50,126 bases of DNA from Azohydromonas aeria. GTDB lineage: Bacteria > Pseudomonadota > Gammaproteobacteria > Burkholderiales > Burkholderiaceae_C. Each line of letters starts with the position of its first letter. Positions within the stretch are counted from its first letter, which is position 1. The notes beneath the pieces were generated by a model. It searched no databases, was not told the DNA's origin, and saw only the letters and a program-made list of their open reading frames with translations. Shown one piece after another: positions 17,539 to 25,899 of this stretch. The DNA is taken from contig NZ_VIDQ01000058.1 in NCBI RefSeq assembly GCF_009760915.1, positions 1 to 50,126 of the forward strand, in the 5' to 3' direction. Both the position numbers and the translations under genes were made by a program.

Positions 17539-17886
17539 ATGGCCAAGTTCGTTCCCGGCGTCGATGAACGCGTCAAGTCCGACGAGCCGCTGCTCGACGT
17601 CGCCGTCGATGCCAATGCCCTGCTCAAGCCCGGCAAGCACGTGTTCCAGCTCGTCGTCACCGACGACTCGGGCAACGAGTCGGACGTTGCGAGCGTGACC
17701 ATCATCGTGCAGGACACCGAGCGGCCCACGGCCGTGGTGGACCTCATCGACGAGCGCGGCGAGCGCCGTCCGGAGCCGGAGCAGACGGTGCCTTTCGGCA
17801 AGGGCTTCCGCCTCAGCGGCGAGCGCTCCGTGGACACCGGCGGCGGCACGGTCAGGGTCTGGACCTGGACGCTGCTGCGCGGCTGA
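17539..17886 (+). CDS. small protein with second half of one PKD-like domain and first half of another
   Basis: This 115-aa protein begins, after a short charged lead, with the second half of a PKD-like fold (LKPGKHVFQLVVTDDSGNES followed by VASVTIIVQD) and then carries the first half of a second one (PTAVVDLIDERGE, then GKGFRLSGERSV and VRVWTWTLL). Both halves are incomplete alone. The upstream gene ends in the matching first half and the downstream gene supplies the matching second half. It has its own ribosome-binding site (AAAGGAGACC, 17525-17534), so it is not just a frameshift of its neighbour. The role is probably structural, linking baseplate or fibre parts. Confidence 0.75.
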   Translation: MAKFVPGVDERVKSDEPLLDVAVDANALLKPGKHVFQLVVTDDSGNESDVASVTIIVQDTERPTAVVDLIDERGERRPEPEQTVPFGKGFRLSGERSVDTGGGTVRVWTWTLLRG

Positions 17887-17904
17887 GCGCGCGCCGGTGC
17901 CGCC

Positions 17905-18063
17905 ATGGAAACGCTGAAGCTCTCCGCTCCCCTGACCACGCGCGAGCCCGTGGTGCTGCTCGACCCGCGCCTGCCGCCCGGGCGCTACCGGGTGGAGCTG
18001 GTCGTGGCGTCGGCAACCGGGCGCAGCGAGGTCGCGGTGCTGTTCATCAACGTCAAGGAGTAA
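17905..18063 (+). CDS. 52-aa protein completing a split PKD-like domain
   Basis: This short gene encodes METLKLSAPLTTREPVVLL and then LPPGRYRVELVVASATGRSE and VAVLFINVKE. This is the second-half pattern of a PKD/Ig-like strand set (PG-Y-x-hydrophobic strand, turn with Gly, final hydrophobic strand). The preceding gene ends with the corresponding first half. Start ATG 17905 lies 18 bp after the previous stop and the stop is 2 bp before the next ATG, so it lies squarely inside the operon. No family name is recognised for it. Confidence 0.7.
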   Translation: METLKLSAPLTTREPVVLLDPRLPPGRYRVELVVASATGRSEVAVLFINVKE

Positions 18064-18065
18064 GC

Positions 18066-19097
18066 ATGGGAGCCGCCAACAACGGCGTGGCCACGCAGCA
18101 GGTGGACGACCTCGTCGCCGAGAGCCTGGCCGTGCGCGGCGTGCCGGAGCGCGTCCACTACGCCACCGGCGTGCTGCTGGACGCGCAGGATTTCGCCGCC
18201 GAGCAGCTCTACACCCGCGCGCGCCAGGGCCGCGCGCTGGCGGCGCTGCACGGCTTCGGCACGGTGGCGGGGCTGCGCGTGAGCTGCCCGGCCCACGACA
18301 ACCCGGAGATCGAGGTGCGGGTGCTGCCGGGCGTGGCGCTGGACCGGCTGGGCCGGCTCGTGGAGGTGCGGCGCACGCAGTGCATCCACGTCGCGCGCTG
18401 GCTCGCCGAGCGCGCCGCGCAGGCCGCCACCGCCGCCGAGCGCGTGGCCGTGACCGACGCGGTGCGCGAGGACGTGCCCGGCGAGAAGCGGCTGGTGTTC
18501 GACGTGTTCCTGCGCTTCGCGCCCTGCGCGCACGGGCGCACGCCGGCCTTCGCGGCGGGCCCCTTCAACGCCACCGACTACGTCGTGCCGGCGCGGCTGG
18601 CCGACGGCTTCGAGCTCACGCTGCAGCTCGCGCACGCCACGGGCGAGAGCGAGTCGGCGCCCAAGGGCACGCTGGCCGTGCCGCGGCCGCGGCCGCCGCG
18701 GCTGGAGGCCCTGCGCCGGGAGGTGGAGCAGCTCGCCGACCCGGCCGAGCACGCCGCGGCCTGGCGGCTGTGGGCCCAGGAGAGCGTGCTCGATGCCTGG
18801 CCCGCCGCCTCGGTGGAGGACCCCGGGCGGCTGCCGTTGCTGGCCGAGCACGCCGCCGTAGCCGACTGGGACAAGGTGCTGCTGGCGCGCGTGTCGGTGC
18901 CGGTGCGGCAGGACAGCCCCACGGGCTTCCCGACGCTGGACGAGGCCGCCATTGCCGCCATCGCCGCGCGCACCAGGCCCGCGCCCGGCGAGGTGCCGGA
19001 GTGGCAGCGCCTGGCCGACCAGGACCCGCGCGAGCTGGCCGACAACGGGCTGCGGCCCATCGTCTTCAACCCCCACGCCTGGCGCGGCGCGCCCTGA
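18066..19097 (+). CDS. putative fibre/attachment protein 1 of three sharing an N-terminal module
   Basis: This 343-aa protein has an N-terminal module shared with the next two genes: HYATGVLLDAQDFAAEQLYT, then RARQ, then GFGTVAGLRV (residues 63-72) and VLPGVALDRLGRLVEV (86-101). The pattern suggests a beta-rich domain used to dock to the particle. The rest is mixed, without membrane segments. Proteins with this module next to eCIS tail genes are plausible fibre or baseplate-decorating proteins, but no receptor-binding fold is recognisable. It starts 2 bp after the previous stop. Confidence 0.68.
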   Translation: MGAANNGVATQQVDDLVAESLAVRGVPERVHYATGVLLDAQDFAAEQLYTRARQGRALAALHGFGTVAGLRVSCPAHDNPEIEVRVLPGVALDRLGRLVEVRRTQCIHVARWLAERAAQAATAAERVAVTDAVREDVPGEKRLVFDVFLRFAPCAHGRTPAFAAGPFNATDYVVPARLADGFELTLQLAHATGESESAPKGTLAVPRPRPPRLEALRREVEQLADPAEHAAAWRLWAQESVLDAWPAASVEDPGRLPLLAEHAAVADWDKVLLARVSVPVRQDSPTGFPTLDEAAIAAIAARTRPAPGEVPEWQRLADQDPRELADNGLRPIVFNPHAWRGAP

Positions 19098-19123
19098 GCG
19101 CGGCGCACCTACAGGAGCGACGC

Positions 19124-21100
19124 ATGCCCATTTCCGACAGCGAGATCACCATCCGCGACGCGCAGGACGACGTGCGGCTGCAGGCCCAGCTGGCCGCGGG
19201 CGCGCTGCTGGTGGACCCGGGCCGGCGCCGGCCCTTCTACTTCGACGGCCGCTTCCTCACGGCCGACGACCTGACGGCGGACCAGGACTACATCCGCGCC
19301 CGGCAGTCCGGCCTGGCGCAGGCGCTGGGCGCGGGCGTGATCCGCGGGCTGCGCGTGGGGCTGGGCACGCAGGCCGCGTCCAACAGCCCCACGCTGGTGA
19401 TCGAGCCGGGCATCGGCATCACGCCTTCGGGCGACCTGGTGCAGGTCGGCACGGCGCAGACCCTGTCGCTCGGGGCGCTGCCGCAGGCGGCACAGCTCGA
19501 TGCGCAGCTGGGCGTGAAGCTGCTGCCCGCGGCCGGCTCGGCCAACCGCAGCGGGCTGTTCGTGCTGGCGCTGCGGCCCGTGGAGTTCAGCAGCACCCCG
19601 ACCGCGGCCTACCCCACCTCGCTGGACGGGCAGCGCACGGTGCGCGACGGCGACATCGTCGAGGCCACCGCCGTCACGCTCATCCCCTACCCGGACCGCG
19701 CCGGCGTGGAGGACGCCAACGCCCGGCGCTCGCGCGTGGCGCGCGAGATCTTCTTCGACGCGCAGCGCCCGGGCGTGCTGCAGGACGCGCTGCCGCTGGC
19801 CATGCTGTGCCTCGACGGCGGCGCGCTGCGCTGGCTGGACGTGCACATGGTGCGGCGCGAGGTAGGTGCGGAATCGACGCTGTCGGCCGGGCTGGCGCCG
19901 CGCCCGCGCGCGCTGCTGGAGGCCTGGCTCCAGCAGCACCAGGCGCAGCTAGACGACGTGGACACGGCGACGCTGCAGGCCGGCTTCGCCGCGGCGCGCC
20001 AGTTCGAGGTGCTGCCGCCGGTGGGGCCGATGCCCGCGTCCACGCTGCGCTTCGAGACGCAGCTCGGGGCGCTGACGCTGCTGCAGTCGTACTTCCCGCC
20101 GCTGGTGGACTGCGAGTTCGCCTTCGTGCCCAGCGACGAGCTGGCGGCGCTGGTGCAGGAGTCGCTGGCGCTGCCGCCCATCGACCTGCGCGCCGCCGAC
20201 GCGGAGCTGGACCACCTGTCGATCCTGGTCGTCGCGCCGGTGACGCGCCAGGAGCTGGAAGCGCTCAAGCGCTCGCTGCTGAGCGTGCGCCGGCCGCTGC
20301 GCTCGGCCTCGGCAGCACTCGTCGCCAAGCGCTCGCCGCTGGAGTCGCTGCTGCGGCTGTCGCAGCCGGACTCGCTGGCGCGGCCGCAGGTGATGGACGC
20401 GGCCCCGGACGCGCTGGCCCAGGCCTGGCAGCGCGCCATCGAGGCCGTGCGCACGCGCCTGGCAGCCAACCAGGGCGGGCGCGCCACCTTCTGGTACCTG
20501 CGCAAGCGGCACCTGCCCTACACCGCCGAGATCAGCAGCGCCACGCTGCGCCTGGCCGGCAACGCGCGGGCGCTGGACCAGGAGGTGGCCGCGCGGGTGG
20601 CGGCCGACGGGCTGGCCGAGCGCTTCGGCGGCCTGGTCGCGGCCATGCCCACGCTGGCCCGCGCCGAAGCCGTGAACCTGCTGGCCGCGCCGCGGCTGGC
20701 ACTGTCGCCGACGGCCACGAACCAGGTGCTGGCCACCTCGGACCTGCTGCGGCGCAGCGTCTTCGCCGCGCTGGCCCGGCGCGCCGACGCGCGCGGCGAG
20801 GAGGGCGTGGCCCACGAGGACGTGCTGGAGGTGGCGCGCGAGTTCGGCGACCCGCGCCTGGGCGAGGGCTTCGACGCCGCGGCGCAGGCGGCCGAGCCCG
20901 AGGTCCGCAAGGACCTGCAGGCACCCGAGGCGGTGCAGGCCGTGGCCGACAGCGGCGTCGCGCCGCAGATCGACCGGGCGCTGCGCGAGCTGCCGACCAC
21001 GCAGCACGCGGCCTTCGCGCTGCGGCTGCGCGACGCCGCCCTGGACCCCGACGCCGCGGCCAGGCTGCGCGAGCTCGCGGGCCTGAAGCCGGAGCAATGA
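19124..21100 (+). CDS. putative fibre/attachment protein 2 of three sharing an N-terminal module
   Basis: This is a 658-aa protein. Residues 39-108 repeat the module of the preceding protein: FYFDGRFLTADDLTADQDYI, RARQ, GVIRGLRVGL and VIEPGIGITPSGDLVQV. The remainder is largely helical with no recognisable enzyme motif or membrane segment. Start ATG 19124 has ACAGGAGCG 7 bp upstream. The stop lies 4 bp before the next start signal region, and all three module-bearing genes are consecutive, which points to tandem duplication followed by strong divergence or to parts of one hetero-oligomer. Confidence 0.68.
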   Translation: MPISDSEITIRDAQDDVRLQAQLAAGALLVDPGRRRPFYFDGRFLTADDLTADQDYIRARQSGLAQALGAGVIRGLRVGLGTQAASNSPTLVIEPGIGITPSGDLVQVGTAQTLSLGALPQAAQLDAQLGVKLLPAAGSANRSGLFVLALRPVEFSSTPTAAYPTSLDGQRTVRDGDIVEATAVTLIPYPDRAGVEDANARRSRVAREIFFDAQRPGVLQDALPLAMLCLDGGALRWLDVHMVRREVGAESTLSAGLAPRPRALLEAWLQQHQAQLDDVDTATLQAGFAAARQFEVLPPVGPMPASTLRFETQLGALTLLQSYFPPLVDCEFAFVPSDELAALVQESLALPPIDLRAADAELDHLSILVVAPVTRQELEALKRSLLSVRRPLRSASAALVAKRSPLESLLRLSQPDSLARPQVMDAAPDALAQAWQRAIEAVRTRLAANQGGRATFWYLRKRHLPYTAEISSATLRLAGNARALDQEVAARVAADGLAERFGGLVAAMPTLARAEAVNLLAAPRLALSPTATNQVLATSDLLRRSVFAALARRADARGEEGVAHEDVLEVAREFGDPRLGEGFDAAAQAAEPEVRKDLQAPEAVQAVADSGVAPQIDRALRELPTTQHAAFALRLRDAALDPDAAARLRELAGLKPEQ

Positions 21101-21101
21101 C

Positions 21102-24100
21102 ATGAAGATCCTGCGCGGCATCGACCACCCCTTCGCCGGCGAGCAGGTGCTGGCCTGCGTGCCCGCGCCCGGGCCCTACGCGCGCGCGGGCGCGGGCGAG
21201 CCGGCGCTGCGCAAGCGGCTCAACTTCTTCCCGCAGCGCTCGCTCACGCACACGGCGCTCACCGAGGAGCAGCGCAGCCGCATCGACGCGGTGATGCGCC
21301 TGGCGCAGGCCGTGTCGCCCGGCGTGGTGAGCGGGCTGGAGCTGTCCATCGAGGGCTCGCGGCTGGTGGTGCTGCCCGGGCACGCGGTGGCGCCGGACGG
21401 CGCGGACCTGGAACTGGCCTATCCGCTGCACATCGCCTTCGACGCCATCAGCGTGATCTCGCCGCGCGTGGACGCCGCGCTCGACGCGCTGCACGGCGCC
21501 GACCCGGCCTGGGCGCGCGCAGCCGGCCTGCGCCGCCAGGCCTCGCTGGCCCAGGTGCTGTCGGAGCTGAGCGGCGCGGCCGTCCTGCCGCACGCGATGG
21601 TGCTGGTGGCGGTGCCGCGCACCATCGCGCTGGACCGCAGCGCCGCGGCGGACTCGCCCTGTCCCAACGCCACCGACGGCGGCGCCACCAGCCGCGCAGC
21701 ATGGGAGGACGGCTTCCAGCTGGCCTGGGTGCCCTGGCCCGAGGACCGGGCGCTGCCGCCCTGGAGCAGCGACGGCAGCAGCGTCGATGCGCGCTTTCGC
21801 AACCGGTTGGCCTACGCGGTGTTCAACGCCGAGCGCCAGCGGCTGTCCATCGAGCCGCCGGGCTCGATGCGCGCCTGGCTGGAGCGCGCGGGCCTGTCGC
21901 AGGCCGGGCTCGACGCGCTGGCGCAGCAGGCGGCGCAGCGCGCGGCGCTGGGCCAGCCCTGGCCCTGGGAGTCGCTGGGGGTGCCGCTGTCGATCGTCGC
22001 GTTCGACGGTGCCTTCAAGCCGGTGTTCGCCGACCGCGGCACGGTGGTGCGCCAGGGCGGCGGGCGGCGCAACCGCAGCGCGCTGGTGCCCTCGGCCGGC
22101 GACGACGTGCTGTGGCAGGCGCGCGTGGCGCAGTGGCTGGAGCACCTGGCGGAGCTGCCGCCCGCGCAGCGCCAGGCGCACGCGCTGCAGCAGCAGTTCG
22201 ACTGGCTGCCGCCGGCGGGGGTGCTGCCGCTGTCGGTGGCGGACTTCCGGGCCGCGCGCCAGGGCTTCTTCCCGCCGCACTTCGACGTGCAGGCGCAGCC
22301 CGTGCCGCTGGACATGGTGGACGCGCTCATCAAGGAGTCCGCGCCGCTGCTGCCCTTCAACCTGTCGCTGCGCGACCAGGTGCAGCTGCTGGTGCCGGTG
22401 CCCGCGAGCCATTACGACCCGGAGCTGCTGCAGCTCGATCCGGCCGTCAACCCGCTGTTCGACCTGGAGATCGCGCGGCTGACGCGCGAGCGGCTGCGGC
22501 TGCTGACGCGGCGCGACGCGCTGCGCCGGCGTTTCGACGTGCTGACCCGGGCCGTCGCCGGGTCGTGGCCGCGTTATGCCATCGACGACCCCAACGCGCT
22601 GCCGGACGAGGCCGGCGGGCTGGCGGCCCAGGGTTTCGCCCGCATCCACCGCTCCCGCGCGCCGGCCGGCGGCAGCGAGGAACACGGCTTCAGCGGCGCG
22701 CAGGCCAGGCTGGCGTTCCAGGCCTCGGACGAGTTCTTCGTGTACGTGCGCCTGGACACCCCGGTGCGGGCCATCGCGGTGCGGCTGGCCGGCAGCGGCG
22801 AGCCGCCGGACGCCGCCGTGCCGGAGCGCGCCTTCGCGTGGGGCGATCTGCCGGGCCAGGCGCAGGGCCAGCGCATCGGCGCGCTGCCGCCCGTGGGCAC
22901 GTGGACGCGGCTGTCGCTGCCGATGTCGCTGGCCGGCCTGGCCGGCTCGCGCATCGACGCCCTGACCTTCGCCGTGCTGGCCGGCCGGGAGCCGGCGCAG
23001 GTGAGCTGGGGCCACGCCGGCAGGGCCGGCAGCGGCAGCGAGTGCTACTGGGTCGGCGACGCGCTGCCGCCCGGGGCCCGTCCCGGCTCGGCCGCGGGCT
23101 GGGAGTGGGTGGAGCAGGGCGACGCGGCCGATGCCGCCGAAGACCTGGGGCTGGGCCTGCCCATCGTGGCGCCGGCCCAGGGCGACGCCGCGCAGCCGCC
23201 GGACGCGCACGCGCGCCGCGTCGGCGAGCTCGACGCGCTGCGCGACAACTGGCGCAACTTCCGCAACGGCGTGCTCATGGGCGAGCTGGGCGAGCCCGCG
23301 GGCGGGCGCACCGCCACCACGCCGCCGCGCACCGTGGACGGCGGCCTGGACGAGCTGATCCAGCGGCTCGACGGCCGCATCCGCGCCGCCAACGACCACG
23401 TGGACTTCGGCTTCCTGCGCGCGCGCGTCGACCTCTTCCGGGTGCGCCAGAGCGTGCTGGGCACCGACGACGCGGGCCGTTTCCTGACCTCGCCGGCCGC
23501 CGCCGAGCTGGTGCGGCGCAACGAGAACCCGGTGGCCACGGAGAAGGAATTCGCCGAGTACTTCCAGCGGCTGAACCAGAAGGCGGCGCCCTCGCCCTAT
23601 CCCCCGTCGCCCGCGCCGGCGCCCGCGTCCGCGCCCAGCGCCACGCCGGCGCCGAACATGCGCGCCGCCGTGCCGCAGGCCGAGGCCGCCGCGCCGGCGC
23701 CCCTGTTCATGGCGGACCGGCTGGCAGCCACCACCTCGCCGCAGGCGTCGGCGCGCCTGGCGCTGTCGGCGCAAGGCGGCGCGCTGTTCGGCAGCACCGT
23801 GCCCGCCTCGGCGCTCACGCCCGTGGCCGCAGCGGCGGCGGTTTCCGTGTCGCGGGGCCTGACTGGGGAGGTGGCCATGGCGGGCGCGCTGGAGCGCATC
23901 GACCTGGCCGGCCCGCGCGTGGGAGGCGGCATCAGCGGCGCGGTCCTGGGCGAGACGGTGCGGGCCCAGCCCCTGGTGAAGGTGGCCACGGTCAAGCCGG
24001 TGCGGCTGAGCGCGGAGGTGCCGCCGGCGGTGAAGGACGTGGTGGGCGCGAGCCTCGTGGGCGCCACCTACAACACCGTCACCGTCGCCGAGCGCTTCTC

Positions 24101-25898
24101 GCTGCCGGCCTCGGTGGTGACGAGCAACGTGGCCGCCACCGGCAAGGACAACTTCGTGCGCGGCGGCCTGGCCGGGCTGAAGGCCGCGGGGCTGGCGGTG
24201 GACGACCTGCCGGTGTACGGCTACCAGAAGGGATCGGGCAGCGACGCCCGCAAGGACCTGACCGCCGCGGAGCTGCTGGCGCAGGACGGCGTGAGCGACA
24301 CCGACAACGTGGTGGACAACAACGGCGACCAGCACGAGTCGGTGTATTTCCGCCGCAGCGTCGATGCCATCGACAACGCCATCCGCTTCCTGCGCGGCAT
24401 GGAGCTGCGGGCCGAGGACTACCGGCGGCTGCAGGCCGACGCCAAGTCCGCGCGCGAACGCATCACGGCGGCGACCACGCGGCTGCAGGCGCTGCTGGGC
24501 GAGCTGGCGCTGCGGCTGGCCGAGGTGCGCCACGACCTGTCGGTGGCGCGCTCGCTGCGCGAGGAGGAGGCGGCGCGGCTGGCGGCGCTGGTGGCGCGGC
24601 GCCGCGCCGTCCTGGAGGAACAGGTGCCCTTCCTGGTGTTCCGGCGCCCGCGCTTCACGCTCACGGCCGAGGACGTGCCGCGCCTGGAGGCGCAGCCCGC
24701 CGACGTGGCCGACCCCGTGCCGCGCTGCCGGGGCGACGCGCACGACGCCCCGGCGGAGCTGCTGGCGATGGTGGACACGCTGCGCGACGTGCCCGTGCGC
24801 TGGCTGCTGCCGATCGTGCGGGCCTTCCCGCTGCTGGACCGGGTGGCGGACCTGGACCGCGTCATCGTCCAGGCGCAGCAGCGGGTGCTCGGCGGCGGCG
24901 CCCGGGCGCAGGCCGCCGCGGCGCTGGTGGTGTCCGAAGGGGCCGGCACCGCCACCGGCACGCTGCTGGGCGCCACCTTCGCGCGCCACCTGCAGCGCCT
25001 GGCCGACGCCGACGACGCTGCCGCGGTGCGGATGGCGCGCTTCGACGCCGCGTCGTGGCGCCAGGCGATCGAGCCGGCGCAGCACATCGTCAGCATCCGC
25101 GACCTGCTGCAGGCGGGCATGCAGCGGCGCGAGCTGGGCCTGGCCGCCGCCGGGCTGCTGGACGACGTGGCCGGCGTGGCGGCGTGCATGCACGCGGCCT
25201 TCTGCACCGTGCCGCCGGCCACGCGGCTGCGCTGGGCCGAGCTGTTCTCGCAACTCGACCCGGCCGTGTCGCTGCGCCAGCTCACGGTGCTGCCCGGCTT
25301 CGGGCGCGAGAGCCTGGGCGTGGACTACATCGCCTGGCGCCAGATGCAGCGCATGGTGGACTGGCTGTTCACGCAGGTCAGCGACGACGACGCCGCGCAG
25401 CAGGCCGTCAACGACCTGGTGCGCGTGTGCCTGCTGCTGTCCGCGCATGCGCCGGTCCGGCGCATCCTGAGCGCGCGCATCCGGCGTCCCGTGCCAGCCG
25501 TGGTGAACACGCGGCTGGACATCGCCATCGACCCGCGCGTCACGCGCATCGGCATGCAGGTGCTGGTGCACGAGCCGCGCACGCAGACGCTGCTGGCGCG
25601 CGCGGTGGTGGAGGACCTGGCCGAGGGCGTAGCCACCGCGCGCATCACCCACGCGCCGGCCGGCGCGGCGGTGACGCTGGACGCGAGCCTGAGCGTGCAG
25701 GTGCAGGCCGGCCCGCCGCTGACCACGGCGGCGGTGCAGCGGGCGGAAGCCGCGGCGGTGAAGGCCGACGTGCTGCCGGCAGCCGCCCGGGAGCCGGCAG
25801 CCAAAGGCGCCACCCCGGTCGCGCAGGCCGCGCCGCGTGCCGAGAAGCAGCTGCAGGCGCTGCGCCAGGGCGCGGCACGCGCGGCGAGGATGCGCTGA
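21102..25898 (+). CDS. giant eCIS structural protein, third module-bearing protein
   Basis: This is a 1,598-aa protein, the second longest in the operon. Residues 41-105 repeat the module of the two preceding proteins in shorter form (NFFPQRSLTHTALTEEQ, then SPGVVSGLEL and VVLPGHAVAPDGADLEL). A Pro/Ala-rich linker lies at about 827-870, and a long charged helix likely to form a coiled coil at about 1086-1180. No toxin motif, signal peptide or membrane helix is seen. It may be a long fibre or a scaffold around the baseplate; a tape-measure role is less likely because hydrophobic helices are lacking. The ATG at 21102 lies 2 bp after the previous stop. Confidence 0.65.
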   Translation: MKILRGIDHPFAGEQVLACVPAPGPYARAGAGEPALRKRLNFFPQRSLTHTALTEEQRSRIDAVMRLAQAVSPGVVSGLELSIEGSRLVVLPGHAVAPDGADLELAYPLHIAFDAISVISPRVDAALDALHGADPAWARAAGLRRQASLAQVLSELSGAAVLPHAMVLVAVPRTIALDRSAAADSPCPNATDGGATSRAAWEDGFQLAWVPWPEDRALPPWSSDGSSVDARFRNRLAYAVFNAERQRLSIEPPGSMRAWLERAGLSQAGLDALAQQAAQRAALGQPWPWESLGVPLSIVAFDGAFKPVFADRGTVVRQGGGRRNRSALVPSAGDDVLWQARVAQWLEHLAELPPAQRQAHALQQQFDWLPPAGVLPLSVADFRAARQGFFPPHFDVQAQPVPLDMVDALIKESAPLLPFNLSLRDQVQLLVPVPASHYDPELLQLDPAVNPLFDLEIARLTRERLRLLTRRDALRRRFDVLTRAVAGSWPRYAIDDPNALPDEAGGLAAQGFARIHRSRAPAGGSEEHGFSGAQARLAFQASDEFFVYVRLDTPVRAIAVRLAGSGEPPDAAVPERAFAWGDLPGQAQGQRIGALPPVGTWTRLSLPMSLAGLAGSRIDALTFAVLAGREPAQVSWGHAGRAGSGSECYWVGDALPPGARPGSAAGWEWVEQGDAADAAEDLGLGLPIVAPAQGDAAQPPDAHARRVGELDALRDNWRNFRNGVLMGELGEPAGGRTATTPPRTVDGGLDELIQRLDGRIRAANDHVDFGFLRARVDLFRVRQSVLGTDDAGRFLTSPAAAELVRRNENPVATEKEFAEYFQRLNQKAAPSPYPPSPAPAPASAPSATPAPNMRAAVPQAEAAAPAPLFMADRLAATTSPQASARLALSAQGGALFGSTVPASALTPVAAAAAVSVSRGLTGEVAMAGALERIDLAGPRVGGGISGAVLGETVRAQPLVKVATVKPVRLSAEVPPAVKDVVGASLVGATYNTVTVAERFSLPASVVTSNVAATGKDNFVRGGLAGLKAAGLAVDDLPVYGYQKGSGSDARKDLTAAELLAQDGVSDTDNVVDNNGDQHESVYFRRSVDAIDNAIRFLRGMELRAEDYRRLQADAKSARERITAATTRLQALLGELALRLAEVRHDLSVARSLREEEAARLAALVARRRAVLEEQVPFLVFRRPRFTLTAEDVPRLEAQPADVADPVPRCRGDAHDAPAELLAMVDTLRDVPVRWLLPIVRAFPLLDRVADLDRVIVQAQQRVLGGGARAQAAAALVVSEGAGTATGTLLGATFARHLQRLADADDAAAVRMARFDAASWRQAIEPAQHIVSIRDLLQAGMQRRELGLAAAGLLDDVAGVAACMHAAFCTVPPATRLRWAELFSQLDPAVSLRQLTVLPGFGRESLGVDYIAWRQMQRMVDWLFTQVSDDDAAQQAVNDLVRVCLLLSAHAPVRRILSARIRRPVPAVVNTRLDIAIDPRVTRIGMQVLVHEPRTQTLLARAVVEDLAEGVATARITHAPAGAAVTLDASLSVQVQAGPPLTTAAVQRAEAAAVKADVLPAAAREPAAKGATPVAQAAPRAEKQLQALRQGAARAARMR

Positions 25899-25899
25899 G

